DNA from: Halanaerobium sp046541575
GTDB lineage: Bacteria > Bacillota > Halanaerobiia > Halanaerobiales > Halanaerobiaceae
DNA length: 34,796 bases
Direction of reading: 5' to 3'
Assembly (NCBI GenBank): GCA_046541575.1
Contig: JBKHDA010000021.1
Coordinates: forward strand, 1-34,796
Shown here: positions 29,865 through 34,796 of the stretch, piece by piece
Layout of the letters: every line of letters begins with the position of its first letter
How positions within the stretch are numbered: the stretch's first letter is position 1
The notes under the pieces: model-generated
Told to the model about the DNA's origin: nothing
Database searches by the model: none
Seen by the model: only the letters and a program-made list of their open reading frames with translations
Translations under genes and position numbers: made by a program

Positions 29865-31799
29865 TTAAAACTTCAGCATCTTGGCATTAATTGCTACAAT
29901 TACTGTACTCATCGACATCAGAACTGCACCTACTGCAGGCGAAATCATAATTCCAATCCCTGCCAGCACACCGGCTGCCAGTGGTATAGCAAAAGCATTA
30001 TAGCCTGTAGCCCAGAATAAATTCTGCAGCATCTTCTTAAAGGTTAAACTACCAAATTCGATCAACTTGAGCACATCAAGCGGATCACTTTCAACTAATA
30101 TAATATCTGCAGTTTCTGCGGCTACATCTGTACCTGAACCAATTGCAATCCCGATATCTGCTTTTGCCAGGGCTGGTGCATCATTAACACCATCACCGGT
30201 CATCGCCACAAAGGCACCTTCAGCCTGCAGTTCTGCTACCTTTTCCTGCTTCTGATCGGGCAGTACTTCAGCAAAAAAGTCAGTTAAACCAAGCTCATTA
30301 CTTACATATTCAGCAGTTTTTTGATTATCTCCGGTCAGCATCTTAACTTTTATTCCTCTATCCTTAAGTTTCTGTACTGCCTGATAAGAACTTTCTCTAA
30401 TCTGATCAGCAAGTCTGATCATTCCAATTAACTTCTCTGCTTCTAATACAAAGACTTCAGTAAATGGTCCTTCCTTTAAAGCAGATTGAGGTACTTCAAC
30501 ATCATTCTCCTCCAGATAACCGGGAGAAACAGCTTTTAAATCCCTACCATCAATTTCTCCACTTACTCCTTTACCTTTAATTATCTCAAAATCATCAACT
30601 TTTAATAGTTCAATTTGATCACTCTCAGCCCTTTTTACTATTCCATTTGCAATTGGATGTTCTGATTCTCGTTCTAAAGAAGCAGCTTTCTGTAAAATAT
30701 CTTCTTTATTATAGTCATCAGAAAAACTTTCTACAGCTTCAACTCCAAATTCTCCCTCAGTTAGAGTACCGGTTTTATCAAATAAAACAGTATCTATTTT
30801 ACGAGAATTTTCAAAAGCAGTGCGGTTACGGATCAGAAGTCCATTTTTTGCAGATAAGGTTGTAGAAACAGCAACCACCAGAGGGATAGCGAGTCCTAAA
30901 GCATGAGGACAGGTAATAACCATAACTGTGGCCATCCGCTCTATACTAAAAGCTATATCTCCTGTAATATAGAACCAGCTGCCAAAGGTTAATGTACCTG
31001 CTGTAATAGCAATAATAGTCAGCCAAAGTGCTGCTCTATCAGCAAAATTTTGAGTTTTAGATTTGGCTGCCTGAGATTCTTTTACCATCTCTATCACCTG
31101 AGATAAATAACTTTCATCTCCTGCCTTTTCAATCTTTATCTTAATTGAACTGTCACCATTTACTGATCCCCCAATAACTTCTTCCTCTTCTTTTCTCTCT
31201 ACAGGTTCTGATTCTCCAGTTAACATTGACTCATCTATATAAGAATCTCCTTCATAAATCACTCCATCAGCAGGGATTTTTTCTCCAGGTTTAACTAAAA
31301 CCTGATCTCCTTTTTCTAATTCTTTTATTTTAATTTCTTTAACTTCTCCATCAACAATTTTATGGGCCTGATCTGGCATCAGTTTTGCCAGTTCTTCTAA
31401 AGCCTGAGAAGCCCCCATAACAGATCGCATCTCAATCCAGTGGCCTAAAAGCATAATTACAATTAAAGTTGCCAGCTCCCAGAAGAAGAATCTACCTTCC
31501 AGGCCAAAAACAACTGCCGAGCTGTAAAAATAGGCGACGGAAATTGCCAGAGCAATTAAGGTCATCATCCCCGGCTGTTTATCACTGAGTTCATCTTTTA
31601 ATCCTGATAAAAATGGCCAGCCGCCATAGAAAAAGATTACAGTTGAAAGTAAGAAAAGTAGGTATTTACTGCCTGCAAATTCCAGTGTATAGCCAAAAAA
31701 GTTCTGTATCATAGGTGAAAGCACTAAAATTGGAACTGTGATCACTAAAGAAATTTTGAATCGCTTTTTAAAATCCTCCAGCATTTTCTGATGATCCAT
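29865..31799 (-). CDS. copB: CopB-type heavy-metal P-type ATPase (P1B-3, CPH motif)
   Basis: The 644-residue pump has CPH (297-299) in helix 6, TGES (194-197), phosphorylated D341 in DKTGTLT, SEHPIANG and GDGVNDAPAL. The CPH motif defines the P1B-3 class, which exports Cu(II), Cu(I) or Ag(I). It lacks HMA domains, and the N-terminus is short with no His-rich extension of the sort found in many CopB proteins. It is a separate transcription unit from copA, with its own CsoR-like promoter upstream and terminator downstream. Having both CPC and CPH pumps suggests a strong copper or silver load, or one pump specialised for another role. Confidence 0.95.
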   Translation of the reverse strand: MDHQKMLEDFKKRFKISLVITVPILVLSPMIQNFFGYTLEFAGSKYLLFLLSTVIFFYGGWPFLSGLKDELSDKQPGMMTLIALAISVAYFYSSAVVFGLEGRFFFWELATLIVIMLLGHWIEMRSVMGASQALEELAKLMPDQAHKIVDGEVKEIKIKELEKGDQVLVKPGEKIPADGVIYEGDSYIDESMLTGESEPVERKEEEEVIGGSVNGDSSIKIKIEKAGDESYLSQVIEMVKESQAAKSKTQNFADRAALWLTIIAITAGTLTFGSWFYITGDIAFSIERMATVMVITCPHALGLAIPLVVAVSTTLSAKNGLLIRNRTAFENSRKIDTVLFDKTGTLTEGEFGVEAVESFSDDYNKEDILQKAASLERESEHPIANGIVKRAESDQIELLKVDDFEIIKGKGVSGEIDGRDLKAVSPGYLEENDVEVPQSALKEGPFTEVFVLEAEKLIGMIRLADQIRESSYQAVQKLKDRGIKVKMLTGDNQKTAEYVSNELGLTDFFAEVLPDQKQEKVAELQAEGAFVAMTGDGVNDAPALAKADIGIAIGSGTDVAAETADIILVESDPLDVLKLIEFGSLTFKKMLQNLFWATGYNAFAIPLAAGVLAGIGIMISPAVGAVLMSMSTVIVAINAKMLKF

Positions 31800-31820
31800 T
31801 TTTATACCTCCTTACTCAAT

Positions 31821-31875
31821 TATACCCCTATAATGTATCTTAAGTATAGTATAACACTCAGATTAGTTGTGTCAA
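31821..31875 (-). promoter_or_regulatory. Sigma-A promoter with CsoR-like box upstream of copB
   Basis: TTGACA (31870-31875), a 16-nt spacer with ATCTGAGTG and TATACT (31848-31853) on minus; box TATACCCCTATAATGTATC at 31821-31839 (plus-strand reading). The remaining 236 bp up to the next gene on plus (31876-32111) hold AT-rich sequence with no feature that can be supported beyond a weak TTGATA/TATAAT-like stretch. Confidence 0.75.
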
Positions 31876-32111
31876 ATCGATAATCTACAGATCACCTCTT
31901 TATTTATCTATAAAATAAAGTTATCCAACATAAGATATTATTATTTTAGTATTGATAATAAATAGTATATAATTGTTATAGAAACTTGTGAATAATATTA
32001 TAAATGACTTTTATTTGAATCCAGTAGACAGTTTTTGATTTTTTATCTTACTTTGCGAATTTCAGAACAAAGTTATTTTATATTCAAAAAATATGAGGAG
32101 GGAATTTTTTA

Positions 32112-33371
32112 ATGAAAAAATTTGAAAAAGTTTTAGGATTTATAGCTATTATAATAGTATTAGCAGCAGCCAAATTCTGGCTTAAAACAGATCTTTTATT
32201 TTTTAGATTATTAGCAGGAGCAGGACTTGGTTATGCTCTGGCCAGAGCTTATACTGGTTTTGCCGGTAGTGTTAATAGAGCTTATCGTACCGGTTCAACT
32301 AAATTAATGAGGGCCATGATGTTTATGTTCTTTATTACAGCTGTTTTAATGACCGCCTTTCTTTTTGGAAAAGATCCAGCAAGCTACAACCTCTGGATTA
32401 AACCAATTAATATTGGCTTAATGTTAGGTGGTTTTCTCTTTGGTTTCGGAATGTCTATTTCTGTCTGCTGTGCCAGTGGTGTACTGACTGACCTACCGCA
32501 GGCCTTACCGAGAGCTTTTACAACACTAATTTTCTTTATGTTTGGAGCTTTTATTGGTTTTCCGGTTCAGTTTACTGCAGACTGGGTTCAGGAATCATGG
32601 TTCAGTACTTATATCGGTTACAGAACAATGGATGGAGTTTTTCTGCCTGATTTATTCCAGGGAGATGGTTTTGAAGGTTATTTAGGTGCTTTAATTGTTT
32701 TTGGTGCTATCTGTTTGCTTTTTACTTTCTTATCATATTATTATGAAAAGCGCCAGAAAAAATCTGGAAAATATAGCGGTTTAGAAATTGAGCGAATTCA
32801 GGAAAATCTGGAGCCAATGGATTTAAAGAATTTTAAATTATTGAGCAAAGATACTTATTACCACCTTTTTGAAAAACCATGGACCTTAAAACAGGGTGCT
32901 ATAGCATTAGCTGTAATTGTTACAATTATGATGGGAGTCACCGGTTATGGCTGGGGTGTTTCTCAGGCTTATGGAATCTGGTTTGGCAAAATATTAATGC
33001 TGTTTGGTATTTCAGCTGAAGCAATTGGAGAATTTACTCAATTATCAGCTCAAAATTTTGCTACTCCATTTTTTGAACACCAGACTTCTGTCCAGAACTT
33101 TGGTATCTTAGTGGGAGCAGTTATTTATCTTTTAACTGCCGGCAAATTTGTTAAGTTTTTCAAAACTGAACTGAAGATTACTAAAAAACAGGTTTTAATG
33201 TATTCTCTTGGAGGCTTAACAATGGGTTTTGGTACTCGAGTTGCCCAGGGATGTAATGTTGGAGCATTATATACTCCTATTTCCAACTTCTCTCTCTCAG
33301 GCTGGGTATTCTTGATTTTTATGATTATTGGTGGAGTAATTAGTAATAAATTTAGCGAAAAAGTATTTTAA
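32112..33371 (+). CDS. YeeE/YedE-family membrane transporter (sulfur-compound / selenium-related)
   Basis: The 419-residue protein has about ten hydrophobic segments in two repeats, each containing the family's conserved Cys loop: GFGMSISVCCASGVL (Cys119 and Cys120) and GTRVAQGCNVGALYTP near residue 388. YeeE/TsuA of this family takes up thiosulfate, using such cysteines, and YedE members sit in selenium metabolism loci. Neither substrate can be chosen here. The spacing to the CoA-disulfide-reductase-like gene downstream (83 nt) and the shared direction suggest one sulfur or persulfide operon. GAGGAGGG lies upstream of the ATG. Confidence 0.88.
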   Translation: MKKFEKVLGFIAIIIVLAAAKFWLKTDLLFFRLLAGAGLGYALARAYTGFAGSVNRAYRTGSTKLMRAMMFMFFITAVLMTAFLFGKDPASYNLWIKPINIGLMLGGFLFGFGMSISVCCASGVLTDLPQALPRAFTTLIFFMFGAFIGFPVQFTADWVQESWFSTYIGYRTMDGVFLPDLFQGDGFEGYLGALIVFGAICLLFTFLSYYYEKRQKKSGKYSGLEIERIQENLEPMDLKNFKLLSKDTYYHLFEKPWTLKQGAIALAVIVTIMMGVTGYGWGVSQAYGIWFGKILMLFGISAEAIGEFTQLSAQNFATPFFEHQTSVQNFGILVGAVIYLLTAGKFVKFFKTELKITKKQVLMYSLGGLTMGFGTRVAQGCNVGALYTPISNFSLSGWVFLIFMIIGGVISNKFSEKVF

Positions 33372-33387
33372 ACTTAGGAAGCAACAT

Positions 33388-33419
33388 ACTCTCTCTGCCA
33401 GTATACTGGCAGAGAGAGT
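33388..33419. repeat. 32-bp perfect palindrome between the YeeE and CoA-disulfide-reductase-like genes
   Basis: ACTCTCTCTGCCAGTA is followed immediately by its reverse complement. As RNA it forms a long hairpin of up to 14 bp with a small loop, but no U-run follows (next bases GATTTATAAT). It is not a standard terminator; RNA processing or stabilisation, or a dimer-binding operator, are alternatives. Confidence 0.75.
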
Positions 33420-33454
33420 GATTTATAATATAATATTTACAGGAGGAATAAATT

Positions 33455-34796
33455 ATGAGTAAAAAGATTTTAATTGTTGGGGGAGTAGCTGGTGGTGCAG
33501 GTACAGCTGCTAGAGCTAGAAGATTAGATGAAGATGCAGAAATTATTATGTTTGAAAGGGGATCACATGTTTCTTTTTCTAACTGTTCCCTGCCCTATCA
33601 TTTAAGTGGAATTGTCAGAGATTGTGACGATTTAGTTTTAATGTGTCCATCAAAGTTTGCTGAACAATATAATATTGATGCCAGAGTTAAAAATGAAGTT
33701 ATCAAAATCAATAGAGAAGAAAAAACAGTTGACGTAAAAAAATTAGATACTGGAGAAATTTATACAGAAGCTTATGATAAACTAATTTTATCACCTGGTG
33801 CTAATCCAATTAGACCGGGAAGCATTAAGGGAGTAAATAATGAAAATGTATTTACGATCAGAAATGTAGATGATATTGATAAATTAAATCAATATGTAAA
33901 AAATAATGGGGTAGAAAATGTAGCAGTAATTGGTGCCGGTTATATCGGAGTTGAAATTGCTGAAAACTTTGTCCATAATGATAAAAATGTAGCCTTAGTT
34001 GAAGCAATGGATCAGGTTTTAAATCCTTTTGATTTCGATATGGCTCAGATTATTCAAAAAGAACTACACGATAATGGAGTTAATGTAGTTTTATCAGATC
34101 CTTTATCTGAGGTACATGATGACCACGTTGTTTTAAAATCTGGTAAAAAAATTGACGCAGAAGCAGTTGTCTTAGCAATCGGTGTTGATCCAGAAACGGA
34201 ACTGGCAGAAGACGCTGGTCTTAAAATCGGAGAAACAGGTGGAATTGAAGTTAATCACAACTATGTAACAAGTGATCCTGATATTTACGCTGTGGGAGAT
34301 GTTATCGAGGTTTATTCTAAAATTGCTCGTTCAAAAACAAGATTACCACTGGCAGGACCTGCTCAAAGACAGGCTCGTGCTGCAGCTAACCATATTTATA
34401 ATATTCCTAATAAAAATAATGGTGTAATTGGAACTTCTATCATTAGAGCCTTTAATTACAATGCTGGCGCTACAGGTCTCAACGAAAAACAGCTTCAGGA
34501 TGCTGGGATATCTTATGATTTTGTTTATGTAATCCCAACAGACAAAGTTGGTTTAATGCCTGATGCTAATCCTCTACATTTTAAATTAATCTATGAAGTA
34601 CCAACAGGTAAGATTTTAGGTGCACAGGCTGTCGGTAAAGGTAATGTAGATAAAAGAATTGATGTTATGGCAACTGCTATTTTAATGGACGCAACAGTAG
34701 AAGAATTGACAGAATCAGAGTTAGCTTATGCTCCTCTCTTCTCTACTCCAAGAAATGCAGTTAATCAGGCGAGTCTCGTAGCTACTAACTTAATTA
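33455..34796 (+). CDS. CoA-disulfide reductase-like FAD/NAD(P) oxidoreductase (partial, C-terminus outside window)
   Basis: The frame is open to the window end (447 codons). It starts ILIVGGVAGGAGTAARARR (FAD-binding) and has the single redox cysteine Cys44 in SFSNCSLPYHLSG, the CoA-disulfide reductase/Nox signature. The NAD(P)-binding site is VIGAGYIGVEIAE, and the C-terminal FAD motif is DIYAVGDV. The dimerisation domain ends ELAYAPLFSTPRNAVNQA. In CoADR-Rhd enzymes a rhodanese domain follows at exactly this point; the window stops before it could be seen. With the YeeE-type transporter upstream, persulfide or sulfur reduction is likelier than plain NADH oxidase activity, but both remain open. 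AGGAGGAA precedes the ATG. Confidence 0.9.
   Translation, partial: MSKKILIVGGVAGGAGTAARARRLDEDAEIIMFERGSHVSFSNCSLPYHLSGIVRDCDDLVLMCPSKFAEQYNIDARVKNEVIKINREEKTVDVKKLDTGEIYTEAYDKLILSPGANPIRPGSIKGVNNENVFTIRNVDDIDKLNQYVKNNGVENVAVIGAGYIGVEIAENFVHNDKNVALVEAMDQVLNPFDFDMAQIIQKELHDNGVNVVLSDPLSEVHDDHVVLKSGKKIDAEAVVLAIGVDPETELAEDAGLKIGETGGIEVNHNYVTSDPDIYAVGDVIEVYSKIARSKTRLPLAGPAQRQARAAANHIYNIPNKNNGVIGTSIIRAFNYNAGATGLNEKQLQDAGISYDFVYVIPTDKVGLMPDANPLHFKLIYEVPTGKILGAQAVGKGNVDKRIDVMATAILMDATVEELTESELAYAPLFSTPRNAVNQASLVATNLI

Noticed and set aside
31876..32111. Promoter for the YeeE-type gene
   Set aside because: Several TATAAT-like hexamers occur in AT-rich DNA, but none has a matching -35 at 16-18 nt, so none is called.
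33388..33419. Intrinsic terminator after the YeeE-type gene
   Set aside because: No U-run follows the stem, so it is recorded as a palindrome instead.
1..34796. CRISPR arrays, insertion sequences, tRNA genes, phage genes
   Set aside because: No regularly spaced repeats, transposase motifs, cloverleaf sequences or phage proteins were seen on either strand.

Overview
The window is AT-rich, densely coded DNA. Its short intergenic spacers, strong AGGAGG-type ribosome sites and gene content suggest a low-GC anaerobic firmicute. The closest fit by protein flavour is the Halanaerobiales (Halanaerobium-like), but this is an impression, not the result of a search. No tRNA, rRNA, IS element or CRISPR array was seen.

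Layout. 1-9 kb (minus strand) holds housekeeping and redox genes: a DUF305 protein cut by the window edge, a YhdH-type oxidoreductase, nicotinate phosphoribosyltransferase, a glutaredoxin-thioredoxin reductase fusion with an Rrf2 regulator, a tautomerase, a DASS anion transporter and a maltose-type acetyltransferase. Decayed genes lie among them: remnants of an ADP-ribosylglycohydrolase, an AhpD-like peroxidase, an OppF/DppF ATPase and a ZntB/CorA transporter. 9.1-10 kb (plus) is the protease gene htpX.

10-22.1 kb (minus) is one potassium-homeostasis block. Read in the direction of transcription it has a sigma-A promoter, a c-di-AMP (ydaO-type) riboswitch and terminator, a TrkA/KtrA subunit, a sensor kinase, a stand-alone receiver, a receiver-TPR protein, an RCK_N-only protein, a full TrkA and a TrkH. 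A second c-di-AMP riboswitch with its own terminator follows, beginning only 12 nt after the trkH stop, then kdpF-kdpA-kdpB-kdpC and a tandem universal stress protein. There is no kdpD/kdpE. The layout suggests one long potassium transcript with two c-di-AMP checkpoints in series. The two-component system has no DNA-binding output and may act on the Trk proteins directly.

22.2-31.9 kb is a Dps gene followed by a copper block: csoR, copA (CPC), copZ and copB (CPH). CsoR-like boxes of the form TATACCCCTAnnAnGTAT lie at copZ, copA, copB, a truncated methyltransferase gene and, 25 kb away, the DUF305 gene at the left edge. Inside this block sit a chemotaxis receptor behind a c-di-GMP-I riboswitch and terminator, and a divergent XRE-HTH regulator with a CarH-like cobalamin-binding module.

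32.1-34.8 kb (plus) is a sulfur-type pair: a YeeE/YedE transporter and a CoA-disulfide-reductase-like flavoprotein that runs off the window. A 32-bp perfect palindrome separates them.
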